Shown here: positions 32,266 to 44,342 of the stretch, piece after piece | How positions within the stretch are numbered: the first letter of the stretch is position 1 | How the letters are laid out: each line of letters opens with the position of its first letter | From: Sanderia malayensis | Lineage: Eukaryota; Cnidaria; Scyphozoa; Semaeostomeae; Pelagiidae | Direction of reading: 5' to 3' | Length of the DNA stretch: 64,000 nucleotides | Assembly: GCA_013076295.1 (NCBI GenBank) | Contig: RQOL01000490.1 | Location: forward strand, 62,001-126,000 | Position numbers and translations under genes: made by a program | Notes under the pieces: model-generated | Seen by the model: only the letters and a program-made list of their open reading frames with translations | Told to the model about the DNA's origin: nothing | Databases searched by the model: none

Positions 32266-33800
32266 TCACAAATCAAATGTCCCTAGCAACCTATTACACT
32301 CTTGGTATAAATGTCTACCTCCTTCTCCATCATCCAGCATTGGATCTGGCAGTGATCTAAATTGATCATCAGTCAAGTAAAAATTGGGTTCCGGAATGTT
32401 TACTTGATAATCTTCTTCTTCCACGGAGAGGACACTGTCAGGACCAATACCAAACTCTTCAATGTCCAATTCATTCAAAGGTGGTTCTTCAGAATGGAAA
32501 TTCTCTAGCATGCCACTCTCCCACATCTGAAGTGGCGACAAGTTTCTTTCCGTGGAAACTGGTCTATGATTCATTTGATTTACAAACTCTTGTAAAGACC
32601 TTTCAACTCTTGGAATGAATATGTGATGTAAACTGAACAAATGCACATCATTCAGCACATCCAGGAGACCTTCGTTCTCAAGGTCTTGAAACATGTTGTT
32701 ATAGAAAACAAGGACACCTGAGTAAACATCGCGATGCATCCTTTCAACTCTACAGTTATGGACAGAAGATCCAGTGATGATACTCCCACGGTTTAAACCG
32801 CGATGTTGAATCATATAACACCCTACCAGGTAGTTCTCCATTCCATAATCGCTGCGAACATGGGAGGGGATTCCCCATCTCTGCACACCATCTTCGAACA
32901 GAGCAAGCACGGTTTCTGCCTTATTATTGTTGCAGCATGATGCATAGATGATGGACCTTGTTTTACCGTCGACACAAACATGAATGATGATTTTGTATCT
33001 GATCAATTTGTGACACGAGTCTATGTGCCACAAACTGTTGGGATAGGGTACAAAATATTTCCTACGGTGAATGAGCATACGCCAACGAAGGGCTGTGCCA
33101 ATAGGGTCCATTCGTCGAAGGCAGTCGCTGACACGCCATCTTTGCACTCGCAACCCTCTACTTCTCAGTGCACCTATGAATCTTCGTCTGCCAATGTTTG
33201 GGGTCAGTGGACCACCATCTGTCGTCATTGTTACTTGTCTGTAAATATCATCCAATTCATCGTCTGTTAACTCTGAATAGTTCTCAAAACTTGCTGCCAT
33301 GCCAAACTCTATTCGACGAAGTTGCAGAGTTGATATACTCACACCAAGAAGCTTTGTGATCTTTGTCCAAGAAAAAAAAAAGAGACCGTAAATGCTCCAG
33401 TTGTTCTTGAGAAGTTTCCAAATGTTTACGACCGGCACCATGTGTTTCGATGTTAATTGGTGCAGCATATGCCGTCTCCACAGTGTCATGGTAATTTGCA
33501 TCATCTCTTTGTTGAATCATTGTTGATAAGTAGTTCTCTAACTTGATTATTCAAGTTCTCCAATATACGTTGGAATGGCAAAAGATTGATAACAGCTGCA
33601 TTGGGTCTGTGATGCACAAGCAAGGCCAAAGTCCCTGAAGCATCCAACAGTCTATGCCTGACCTCTATCAAAGTTTGAGTTGATGAAGATTCAACATCAG
33701 GGGATACAAAAAGGTTTACCACACCTTTCAAATTTCGAAGAAACAGAGTGAAACCGCGCTCATTCCTTTCTCGTAGGATAGTTCTCCTCCCACCAGGCAT
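32266..33800 (-). pseudogene. DDE transposase of the second IS3EU-like element
   Basis: Starts MPGGRRTILRERNERG just inside the right inverted repeat. Frame breaks occur near 33500 (after NNDSTKR) and near 33370 in an A/T homopolymer within the HTH (SWTKITKLLGVSISTLQLRR). From there the frame is open to the end: WHIDSCHKLI, VRSDYGMENY and HNCRVERMHRDVY supply Asp, Asp and Glu with the same 34-residue Asp-Glu gap as the intact transposase. Catalytic residues are kept, so the breaks may be recent. One break could be an exon boundary, but the homopolymer indel is clear. Confidence 0.75.
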
Positions 33801-33834
33801 TTCAACAGCACTGCTTCTCTTGCGAAAACTTTGA

Positions 33835-34187
33835 AAAGTGGGCGCGAAAAAACACCGCAAAGCATTGTGGGATAATTCACAAAACCACACAAAAATAATT
33901 CACAAAACCACACAAAATAATTCACAAAATCACACAAAAATAATTCACAAAACCATACAAAATAATTCACAAAACCATACAAAAATAATTCATTGGACAC
34001 AACCAACACATAAATAAACAAGCAACACAAAAAACATATTCAGGGACGTCGGGTACGCAAAAGTTATTTCAGACATGCAATGGAAATATAAAGATGGAAA
34101 CATAAGAACTAATTATAACACGAGCATAAATAATCAAAAAGCAATACAAAATTATCTACCGTATTTTGACCAGAACGGGCCTCCATA
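33835..34187 (-). repeat. Right terminal inverted repeat
   Basis: Inverse of the left repeat, with fewer GTGAATTATTTTTGTG subrepeats. Ends ...CCAGAACGGGCCTCCATA. Confidence 0.85.
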
Positions 34188-34193
34188 GGAATG
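34188..34193. other. Target-site duplication GGAATG (right)
   Basis: Identical to 29490-29495. Confidence 0.85.
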
Positions 34194-34683
34194 CACTGGA
34201 GAATGTCAAAAGAACTCCTTGTGATATTTTGTTGGCTGACTATGAATTCACTTCAGATGAGAACAGGAACGCAGGTTATTGCCAGTATGTAATCTGCCAG
34301 CATGGAAAATTGAGAAGAGCAGACGTGCTTTTTCATCCTGTCTAGTAATTGCTATCAAAAGGGCATACCCGTCAAGAGATGAAAAGTATATGAGATTCAA
34401 AAGATCATGAACGCAACACATACAAAATAGTTTTTTAAGCCATTCGTAGGCATTCATACATATTTGTACCTTCTTCAATTCAGCCCTTTCCTACTTTATT
34501 TCCTGTCATGACATCAATGGCAAGCTGCCAACTGAACAGTCAATAGAGCCTGATGTTGATGTTCTTGATCTTGGTGAAAATTCTGCCACAGGCAATGAAT
34601 TTGGTTCAAGAACACCCTCAACATCTGCTGATTCTGGTACAAACTCAGCAAAAAGAAAAGCAGTATTTGTGCCAGTGCATTAA
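34194..34683 (+). CDS. Exon-like pieces of the interrupted host gene
   Basis: After the transposon, one frame reads CDILLADYEFTSDENRNAGY then CQHGKLRRADVLFHPV. Another, ending at TAA 34681-34683, reads KLPTEQSIEPDVDVLDLGEN...SAKRKAVFVPVH. The second is Ser/Thr/acidic-rich and looks like a disordered C-terminal tail. No family is recognised, and linkage to the CXC exon upstream is an inference from position and strand. Confidence 0.35.
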
Positions 34684-34751
34684 ACTCCATAGAGGTGGAA
34701 AAAGTTAACAATTGAAAAGTTCATCATGAATTTTTCAGTTGTTAACTTTTT

Positions 34752-37393
34752 TAGGCTGCCATGTGTAGGGATTTCTACCTATTTTGGGGATTTTTAGAAG
34801 CTTGTGGGTTGTAGGGAAAACCTACGGGATAATTCAGGGAAAGTAGGTGGAAATCTTAAAATTGTAGGGATTAAATTTGTTTGCGGCGAAAACAATTAAG
34901 TTGTTTGTTTTTTCGGCTTTGACCATCAATTATTACAGACTTCCCGTGTGGCACTTTCCAAAAAGGGCACAATTAGACAAGTCACACCTTAAAAAGAGCT
35001 GTTAAAATTATTTTCAAAGTCAACTTGTTTTTGTGGCTTCATTCCCCACTTCAGAGGATCTATTCTGCAGGTGTGGTTAGGTTAAAGACTTATAAGCTTG
35101 GAGGGCAACATCAATATCATTACAAATTGGTTGATCTCTCACTATGTACATGCTTTCTTTCTAAAGAAGAGATTTAAAATGCCAAAAAACCTCAAAAAGA
35201 AGTATCGCGGACAAAAGTACAGAAAAGATTGGGAAAAAGAAAAATGGGCATATGGTTGGCTGTCAGTTTCAAAGAAAGGGTCTTATAAGGCAGATTGCAG
35301 TATTTGCGATAAAGATCTTGCCATTGGTAAATCAGAATTGATTGCCCACACCAAAACTGGGTTGCAGAAGAGGTTGTCCAACAACGTCGGATCCAACCAT
35401 TCGCTTACTGATTTCATGGAAGTCAACAGCTTCAGCAAGATAAATGCAGAACTGAACGCTGTTGCTTTAATAGCTAGACGAAATATATCTTTCAATTTTT
35501 GGAACAGTTGATGCAAACGCTTCACTTGATAGCTGACAATTCAAAAACAGTAAAACAGATAGGACTTGCAATAGGACTAAAGGAACCTACCTTTTTACAG
35601 ATTGTCTTGCTCCGTATGCTCAAGAAGCTGGTTGAAGAGATGAAAAGCTCAAGAGGATTTCAATTCTCTGTGACAAGGCAACTGACAAGACCTTCTGTGT
35701 AAATGTACGGTATGTAAATGATAAATGTGAGCCAACAACAAAACGTTATCGTTTGCTGCTAGTGGGGAAAGAAGGAGGTGCTGATGCATTGTTTGAGCTC
35801 TTGGCCACAACTTTTGCAGAAGACGAGATTGAGTGGAATGATGTAATTGGCTACGCATCTGATGGTGAGAATCTAATGCAAGGGAGGAACAATTCACTGT
35901 TAACACAAATGAAAGCTGCTGTGCCAGATTTGTACATTTTGAAATGCTACTGCCATTCATTTAATCTTGTAGCTGGTCATGCCTGTGAAACTCTTTCAAA
36001 TACTGCTGAACAGCTTACCCACGACATCTACAACTATTTTAAGGATTCACCAAACAGAAAAAAGATCTTCGAGGAATTTCAACATTTTTATGACTGCGAG
36101 CCACATAAGATCTTGAAATCCTGCCAGACTCGATGGCTGTCACTTTCGCAATGCCTCACAAGAATCATCAGCCAATGGCCAGCCCTGGAGTACTTCTTCA
36201 CTGCAGAAATTTTTGAAACAAAATCACTTCAAGCTGAAAAAATTCTGCAGCATTTGAAATTGAATTACATCAAGGCAACGTTTGAATTCATTGATTTCGT
36301 ACTTGGAGATCTCAAAGGATTGAGTATTCTTTTTCAATCAAATGATTTCGAGCTGCATAGGTTTCTCCCTGAATGGAGCGTGTTTTTTCGTATGTACTGT
36401 ATCAACTTCATGAAAAGAATTAAAGATGACTTGACAAAAGTCAACGTCGCCGATAAGGATAGCTGGTTGCCATTCAACAAAATATAACCAGGAGTTTTGG
36501 CACAGGAAACATCAACGCAAAGGTACCACATGAGAGAGAAAGATTTTCGACACGTTGCCGCAACTGGTACAGAGAAGCAGTCCATCAGATCTTAAATCGC
36601 ATTGATATAACCGAGCCTGTTCTTAAAGCAGTACAGTCCATTCACCAAGCTGTCATTGTTGACAGAAAGGCTGCAACAGACGCCACAGGAGTACTTGCAT
36701 TGAAGCGTCCTCGCCTTTTCCAAGTAAATTGTCAAATGATGTTCGAGAATGGAGATCTCTCCTGGTTGATTTCAGTATTGTCAATGAAGAATAAAGGACA
36801 GTAGCTTTATTGACTTTTGGAAATTTGTCAGCAAAGTAGAAGCTTACAAAGTTCTTGGTGAATTTATGATTCAGATTACAGCCCTTCCTCAGAGTACCAC
36901 TTGTGTGGAAAGAACATTTTCGACAGTAAAAAACATAAAAACAAAACTGTGAAACAAACTCGCCATCAGCAGAACAGAAGGAATTGTCAAAGTCAGCGAA
37001 CACTTTTCAACCAATTTCAAGGTTGACAACCGGCTGGCAAGTCTTCATACAAATGCAAGAGTTCGTATGAAAAAAGATACTCACCAAACGAACGTGCAAC
37101 TGTAACTTCGTTATCTTTAGTGTAATATTTTTGTAATACTTATGTCATTTATAAACTCTTTTGTTGATGTTGGCTAAGATTTTATGGTACTCAATATATA
37201 CACTGTTTGATTTTAAATGAACTTTCTCTGAAGAATTATGTTTAAGATCATGTGGGAACGTAGGTAGAAACGTAGGTATATTTTGAAAAACGTAGGGAAT
37301 TTTGGGGAAAATGATGCCAACAAACATAGGTGGAAGTAGGTAGAAATGTCCTGCGCAGTAGGTAGAAATGACAGGTCAAGCATGGCAACACTA
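34752..37393 (+). mobile_element. Decayed hAT transposon
   Basis: The ends are related but imperfect: TAGGCTGCCATG on the left against the inverse TAGTGTTGCCATG on the right. Repeated subterminal TTTCTACCTA / TAGGTAGAAA motifs lie on both sides, around 34,780 and 37,260-37,370. It contains the hAT transposase remnant. No clean 8-bp target duplication was found, so the edges are tentative. Confidence 0.6.
35179..37105 (+). pseudogene. hAT-family transposase remnant
   Basis: Starts MPKNLKKKYRGQKYRKDWEK, followed by a BED-like zinc-binding block (YKADCSICDKDLAIGKSEL then HTKT). Later pieces read CDKATDKTF, IGYASDGENLMQGRNN (SDG Asp) and LKCYCHSFNLVAGHACETL. The end carries the hAT dimerisation motif (TTCVERTFSTVKNIKT). 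Frame breaks occur near 35510, 36485 and 36930, plus several stops, so it is dead. The family resembles the BED-finger hAT proteins common in invertebrate and fish genomes. Confidence 0.8.
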
Positions 37394-37660
37394 AGCAGCT
37401 CTGTGAAAGGGTTACAGAATTCTTTGCAAAATGACCGAATAAAAGAATTACTGAATCTTCTAAAAGAGGACAGTGAAAGACAGGCAAAGAGAGATGATGT
37501 GTTCATGAATCTCAAATTTTCGTGCTAATGTGCAGCAGCAGTCATATGCAACACCTCAAAATCATATTTACAGCCATCATGGAGGGATTTTTCGCAATCC
37601 AGCTAACAACGCATTCAATAACAACTTCTCGTTTTTAGATTTTCTGAACCAAAAATAACA
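37385..37660 (+). pseudogene. Terminal exon-like coding stretch with a one-base shift
   Basis: Reads SSSVKGLQNSLQNDRIKELL then LKEDSERQAKRDDVFMN (coiled-coil-like, charged). After a one-base shift in AAATTTTCG it continues FRANVQQQSYATPQNHIY...NFSFLDFLNQK and a stop. It looks like the C-terminal exon of a DNA-binding accessory or host protein cut off by the hAT insertion. No family is assigned. Confidence 0.35.
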
Positions 37661-38117
37661 TATTTTTATCATAAAAACTTACTGTATGTGTTTTTTAGTT
37701 TAAAGTCTTGTTTTTACACTGTAATGACAAATATTGTGGGAAAAGTTTAGATATTGCCTCTGTTCTTCACTTTATTTAAATTGAATAAGTTTGCTTCTCT
37801 TCCCAGAATAAATCAGTAACTAGCCGGGGGCCCGGTCGCTATGCTCCCTCCCCGGAGGCCCCCAAGCAACAAAAGTTTAACGTGGTTGGCGCGCTTCGCG
37901 TGCTGCATTCGCTGCCGCTCATGCCCATACATACATACATACATACATACATACATACATACATACATACATACATACCTACATACATACATACATAGAT
38001 GGGCCGGGTTCGGTCGCTTCGCTCCCTCCCCGGAGCCCGTCAAGTAGACAAAGCTTAATCTGGTTGGCGCGCTTCGCACGCTGCATTCGCTGCCGCTCAT
38101 GCCGATACATACATACA

Positions 38118-38992
38118 TACCCTACAATACATACCCTACAATACATACCCTACAATGCATACCCTACAATACAAACCCTACAATACATACCCTACAATAC
38201 ATAACCTACAATACATAACCTACAATACAAACCCTACAATACATACCCTACAATACATACCCTACAATACATAACCTACAATACATACCCTACAATACAT
38301 GCCCTACATAACATACCCTACAATACAAAGCCTACAATACATACCCTACAATACATACCCTACAATACATACCCTACAATACATGCCCTACAATACATAC
38401 CCTACAATACATACCCTACAATACATAACCTACAATCCATAGCCTACAATACATGCCCTACATAACATACCCTACAATACATACCATACAATACATAACC
38501 TACAATACAAACCCTACAATACATACCCTACAATGCATACCCTACAATACAAACCCTACAATACATACCCTACCATACATACCCTACAATACATGCCCTA
38601 CATAACATACCCTACAATATATACCCTACAATACATACCCTACATAACATACCCCACAATACATACCCTACCACACATACCCTACAATACATACCCCACA
38701 ATACATACCCTACATAACATACCCTACAATACATACCCTACATAACATACCCTACATAACATACCCTACGATACATACCCTACAATACATACCCTACAAT
38801 ACATGCCCTACATAACATACCCTACAATATATACCCTACAATACATACCCTACATAACATACCCCACAATACATACCCTACCACACATACCCTACAATAC
38901 ATACCCTACAATACATACCCTACATAACATACCCTACAATACATACCCTACATAACATACCCTACATAACATACCCTACCATACTTCCCCCT
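38118..38992. repeat. 14-bp minisatellite (ATACCCTACAATAC)n, unit A
   Basis: About 60 copies with single-base variants such as CATAACATACCC and ATGCCC. Long open frames on both strands here are a by-product of low complexity. Confidence 0.9.
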
Positions 38993-39987
38993 GGCAAGCG
39001 ACCACCCAGCGCCCTCCCTGCCGCCCCCCTAAAAGCCCTTTCTTCTGAAAGTGAAAAAATGAATTCATCAACGTACTTTAAAAACACTAAAACTTGCAAA
39101 TTAAATTAACGTGGCGAATTTTCGTCCTACAGAACCCACGAAAATATCAAAATGAAGCTAATAGCTTGGCGAACATTTATCGAAAATATTTGGGTGAAAA
39201 AAACAAAGTTTTGGCAGGTTAAAAATTAATTTTCGCAAGTGCAAAACACACGCGTGTTGTTTGAAATTTTCGTGTTTTCCAGCCAAACCCAAACTCGGCC
39301 AAAACTGTCCAAAATCAGAGGAAAATCAACAAAACAAAAAAAACAAAGCCATATAACTTTAGTTCTTGTGTAAATAAACAGTTATCGAAAATTTAAATGG
39401 AGAAAATCGGCCCAGAACGACCCGAGAAAATCAAAATTGTCTTCGCGTTTTCGTTAGGCCCTTGCCTCAACACAAAAAACGTGAGGTTAAACAAAACAAT
39501 GCTCGGGCTATTTCCACTCAAAAACAATGAAATAAAGGAAATACCTTGAAATAATTGTCCACCAATTGTCTCCACAGGTCTTGACAACAATTGACACGTC
39601 TTTACAATTGATTTCCGGTAGGTATTCACCTTTAAACCCGAGCAACTTGCCGCCCGTTCAACTAAGAAAACACGTGCTTCTCCCTGCTCGTTTTGCATCT
39701 CATTAATTCGGTCCTCGGAACTTTCTAGAAGGTCTGAACACAAAATGGGCCATAACTCCCGAACCGCTGGGGTTAGAAATTAGCGGAAAGCTTTAGTTTC
39801 ATCAGCACAATGCAGCGATCATTTCCATACCAATTTGCACCCTTATTGACCGCCAGAAAAAAAGCCTTTGACTGGCAACGCCCGCTCCTTTGAACCCATT
39901 GTTCGGTCGAACGTCGATTGTTCACCAAACAATAGCCCATTGTTCACAGTCGGCCGGTCACGTGATGTACAATTTTATTATATATAG
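38993..39987. repeat. Conserved body segment, unit A
   Basis: Non-coding DNA shared with 40831-41852 and 43300-44206 (CTAATAGCTTGGCGAACATT, GCCATATAACTTTAGTTC, AACTTTCTAGAAGGTC). No protein family recognised on either strand. Ends TATATATAGACTAG at the next unit. Confidence 0.75.
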
Positions 39988-41852
39988 ACTAGCCGGGGGC
40001 CCGGTCGCTACGCTCCCTCCCCGGAGCCCCCCAAGCAACAAAAGTTTAATGTGGTTGGCGCGCTTCGCGCGCTGCATTCGCTCCTGCTCATGCCCATACA
40101 TACATACATACATACATACATACCTACATACATACATACCTACATACCTACATACATACATACATACATACATACATACATACATACATACATACATGCA
40201 TGAGCCGGGTTCGGTCGCTTCGCTCCCTCCCCGGAGCCCGTGAAGTAAACAAAGCTTAATCTGGTTGGCGCGCTTCGCGCGCTGCATTCGCTCCCGCTCA
40301 TGCCCATACATACATACATACATACATACCCTACGATACATACCCTACGATACATACCCTACAACACATACCCTACATAACATACCCTACAATACATACC
40401 CTACAATACATACCCTACAAAACATACCCTACAATACATACCCTACAATACAAACCCTACAATACATACCCTACAATAAATACCCTACAATACATACCCT
40501 ACAATACATACCCTACAATACATACCCTACAATACATACCCTACAATACATACCCTACATAACATACCCTATTATACATACCCTACAATACATACCCTAC
40601 TATAAATACCTTAAAATACATACCCTACAATACATGTCCTACAATACATACCCTACAATACATACCCTACATAACATACCCTACAATACATACCCTACAA
40701 TAAATACCCTACAATAAATACCCTGCATAACATACCCTACTATACATACCCTACATAACATACCCTACGATACATACCCTACAATACATACCCTACAATG
40801 CATACCCTACCATACATACCCTACCATACTTCCCCCTGGCAAGCGACCACCCAGCGCCCACCCTGCCGCCCCCCTAAAAGCCGTTTCTTTTGAAAGTGTA
40901 AAAATGAATTCGTAAAGGTACTTTAAAAACACTAAAACTTTCAAATTAAATTAACGTGGCGAATTTTCGTCCTACAGAACCCACGAAAATATCAAAAAGA
41001 AGCTAATAGCTTGGCGAACATTTATCGAAAGTATTTGGGTGAAAAAAACAAAGTTTTGGCAGGTTAAAAATTAATTTTCGCAAGTGCAAAACACACGCGT
41101 GTTGTTTGAAAATTTCGTGTTTTCCAGCAAAACCCAAACTCGGCCAAAACTGTCCAAAATCAGAGGAAAATCAACAAAACAAAAAAAACAAAGCCATATA
41201 ACTTTAGTTCTCGTGTAAATAAACAGTTATCGAAAGTTTAAATGGAGAAAATCGACCCAGAACGACCCGAGAAATTCAAAATTGTCTTCATGTTTTGGTT
41301 AGGCCCTCGAGCCGAAAGAAAAACGTGAGGTTAAACAAAACAAAACTCGTGCTATTTAAAGCCAAAAACAATTGAATAAAGGAAATACCTTGAAATAATT
41401 GTTCACCAATTGTCTCCACAGGTCTTGACAACAATTGACTCGTCTTTACAATTGATTTCCGGCACGTATTCACGTTTAAACCCGACCAACTTGCCGCCCG
41501 TTCAACTAAAAAAACACGTGCTTCTCCCTGCTCGTTTTGCATCTCATTAACTCGGTCCTCGGAACTTTCTAGAAGGTCGGAACACAAAATGGGTCATAAC
41601 TCTCGAACCGCTGGGGTTAGAAATTAGCGGAAAGCTTTAGTTTCATCAGCACAACGCAGCGATCATTTTTATACCAATTTGCACCCTTATTGACCCCCAG
41701 AAAAAAAGCCTTTGAGTGGCAACGCCCGCTCCTTTGATCCCATTGTTTGGTGGAACGTTGCCATTGTTTTTTCGAACGTCGATTGTTCAAGAAACAATAG
41801 GTCATTGTTCAGAGTCGGCGGGTCACGTGTGATCACATTTTATTATATATAG
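39988..41852. repeat. Tandem repeat array 1, unit B
   Basis: 1865 bp with the same order: leader, (ATAC)n (about 40,096-40,196), second leader with a perfect GCGCGCTTCGCGCGC hairpin, 14-bp minisatellite (40,328-40,830) and body. Shorter than unit A mainly through fewer minisatellite copies. Confidence 0.85.
40058..40072 (+). repeat. Leader hairpin GCGCGC-TTC-GCGCGC
   Basis: Six-base stem with a TTC loop in a leader. Nine copies occur in the array: 37889, 38067, 40058, 40268, 41921, 42009, 42097, 42303 and 44275. Three of them change one stem pair from G-C to A-T on both sides. Confidence 0.7.
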
Positions 41853-44206
41853 ACTAGCCGGGGGCACTCGCTTCGCTCGCTTCCCGGAGCCCCCCAAGCA
41901 ACAAAAGCTTAATGTGGTTGGCGCGCTTCGCGCGCTGCATTCGCTCCCGCTCATGCCCCTTTCAACCCCACGTACAATGGGTTAGCTCGCTGCGCTCGCC
42001 TGTGGTTGGCGCACTTCGTGCGCTGCATTCGCTTACGCTCATGCCCTTTTCAACTCTACATACAATGGGTTAGCTCGCTACGCTCGCCTGTCGTTGGCGC
42101 ACTTCGTGCGCTGCATTCGCTTATGCTCATGCCCATACATACATACATACATACATACATACATACATACATACATACATACATACATACATACATACAT
42201 ACATACATACATACATACATACATACATACAAACATGGGCCGGGTTCGGTCGCTTCGCTCCCTCCCCGGAGCCCGTCAAATAGACAAAGCTTAATCTGGT
42301 TGGCGCGCTTCGCGCGCTGCATTCGCTGCCGCTCATGCCCATACATACATACATACATACATACATACATACATACATACATACATACATACATACCCTA
42401 CAATACATACCCTACAATACATACCCTACAATACATGCCCTACATAACATACCCTACTATATATACCCTACAATACATACCCTACAATACATACCCTACA
42501 ATACATACCCTACAATACATACCCTACAATACATACCCTACATAACATACCCTACAATGCATACCCTACAATACATACCCTACAATACATACCCTACATA
42601 ACATACCCTACAATACATACCCTACAATACATACCCTACAATGCATACCCTACAATACATACCCTACAATACATACCCTACAATACATACCCTACAATAC
42701 ATAACCTACAATACATACCCTACCATACATACCCTACAATACACACGACGCCACATTTCTAAAGAACGTAAAGGTGGGAGGTCGAATCTTCCCCCCCCCC
42801 CGCCATGCGACCGCCCCGCGCCCACGCCGCCCCCCCTGAAAGCCGAAGGTTGATAGCTTCAGTGTGAAGTTTGAAAAAAAAAGTTGCCTTCAAAAATTTA
42901 ATCAATCTTGGAAAATTTAAACTCAATCTGTAATAAAAAATACATCAAACTGTAGCTAAGGAAACAGCGAATCCGATAAATATATTCACATTTCTTAACA
43001 GTGTTGTTTTGAATTTTAAGAGAGTATTTAGTGCAGCCCAACACAAAAGCCGTGAAAAAATTTATTCATCAGCCAACTTTGAGAACACAAAAACTCCCCT
43101 AACTTGGTCAAAATTTGTCCATTTGAACTCAAATTACACCAGCATGAAGCTAATACCTTGGCAAATAAATATCGAAAGTACTTGAGTGCATAGGAAAAGC
43201 TTTTGGCAATTTTAGTTGTAAATTTTTGAAGTCCAAGACATGATTTTCTTCATCAAAAATAGCCGTGAAATCAAAACCCTGCAAAAAATAGCAATTGAAA
43301 CACGACTCACCAACTTTCAAATTCAATTAGCATGACCAATTTTTGTCCTACACACCCCACGAAAATATCAACATGAAGCTAATAGCTTGGCGAACATTTA
43401 TCGAAAGTATTTGGGTGAAAAAAACAAAGTTTTGGGAGTTTAAAAATTAATTTTTGCAAATGCAAAACCCACGCGTGTTGCGTGAAAATTTCGTGTTTTC
43501 CAGCAAAACCCAATCTCGGCTAAAAGTGTCCAAAAACAGAGGAAAGTCAACAGAACAAAAAAAACAAAGCCATATAACTTTAGTTCTCGTGTAAATAAAC
43601 AGTTATCGAAAGTTTAAATGGAGAAAATCGGCCCAGAACGACCCAAGAAAATCAAAATTGTCTTCATGTTTTGGTTAGGCCCTCGAGCCGAAAGAAAAAC
43701 GTGAGGTTAAACATAACAAAACTCGTGCTATTTAAAGCCAAAAACAATTGAATAAAGGAAATACCTTGAAATAATTGTTCACCAATTGTCTCCACAGGTC
43801 TTGACAACAATTGACACGTCTTTACAATTGATTTCCGGCACGTATTCACGTTTAAACCCGACCAACTTGCCGCCCGTTCAACTAAAAAAACACGTGCTTC
43901 TCCCTGCTCGTTTTGCATCTCATTAACTCCATCCTCGGAACTTTCTAGAAAGTCGGAACACAAAATGGGCCATAACTCCCGAACCGTTTGGAGTAGAAAT
44001 TAGCGGAAAGCTTTACTGTGATCAGCGCAATGCAGCGATCATTTCTATACCCATTTCCACCCTTATTGACCCCCAGGAAAAAAGCCTTTTTGATCACAAC
44101 GAAATTCCTTTGATCCCATTGTTTGGTCGAACGTCGATTGTTCAAAAGACAATGGGCATTGTTCAGCGCCTCCGGGTCACGTGTGATCGTAGAATAGTAT
44201 ATATAG
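41853..44206. repeat. Tandem repeat array 1, unit C
   Basis: 2354 bp. It has extra leader-like blocks (41,960-42,130, with ACAATGGGTTAGCTCGCT repeated), (ATAC)n at about 42,133-42,236 and 42,340-42,396, minisatellite 42,396-42,745, a diverged body copy with a C-rich run (42,746-43,299), and a standard body to 44206. Confidence 0.8.
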
Positions 44207-44342
44207 ACTAGGGGTCACCACTCGTTTCGCTCATTCGCCCCAGCTCCTCAAGTAAAAGAAGCTCAATCTGGTTGGCGCACTTCGTGCGCTGCATTCGCTT
44301 CACCCATGCCTCTTTCAACCCACATACAATGGGTTAATTACT
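44207..44342. repeat. Tandem repeat array 1, partial unit D
   Basis: A leader fragment only: ACTAGGGGTCACCACTCG, hairpin GCGCACTTCGTGCGC at 44275-44289, and ACATACAATGGGTTA. It stops where LINE sequence begins. Confidence 0.75.

Larger units (their letters stand above)
29496..34187. mobile_element. Second IS3EU-like transposon (HECT plus DDE), decayed
   Basis: 4692 bp with ends TATGGAGGCCCGTTCTGG and its inverse, and a 6-bp target duplication GGAATG. Inverted repeats are 29496-29916 and 33835-34187. They share no obvious sequence with the 19172-26611 element beyond TATGG, but the gene order is the same: HECT-like (+) and transposase (-), convergent. Both genes carry frameshifts. It inserted into the CXC-containing host region. 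Confidence 0.85.
37819..39987. repeat. Tandem repeat array 1, unit A
   Basis: 2169 bp. Layout: GC-rich leader starting ACTAGCCGGGGG, (ATAC)n at about 37926-37996, second leader (38,000-38,105), 14-bp minisatellite, then a 1-kb body. The next unit starts with the same ACTAGCCGGGGG. Confidence 0.85.

Noticed and set aside
34752..37393. 8-bp target duplication for the hAT element
   Set aside because: Neither TAG-start nor GCTGCC-start edges give matching 8-mers on the two sides, so no duplication is claimed.
38118..42745. CCCTA-containing repeats as telomeric sequence
   Set aside because: The unit is 14 bp (ATACCCTACAATAC) and not CCCTAA. It sits inside a longer interspersed unit and is followed by more genomic DNA.
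37813..42853. Long open frames of His-Thr-Tyr-Ile or Met-Tyr-Val-Cys repeats on both strands
   Set aside because: They are translations of (ATAC)n and the 14-bp minisatellite, open in several frames at once because the repeats lack stops. They are not genes.
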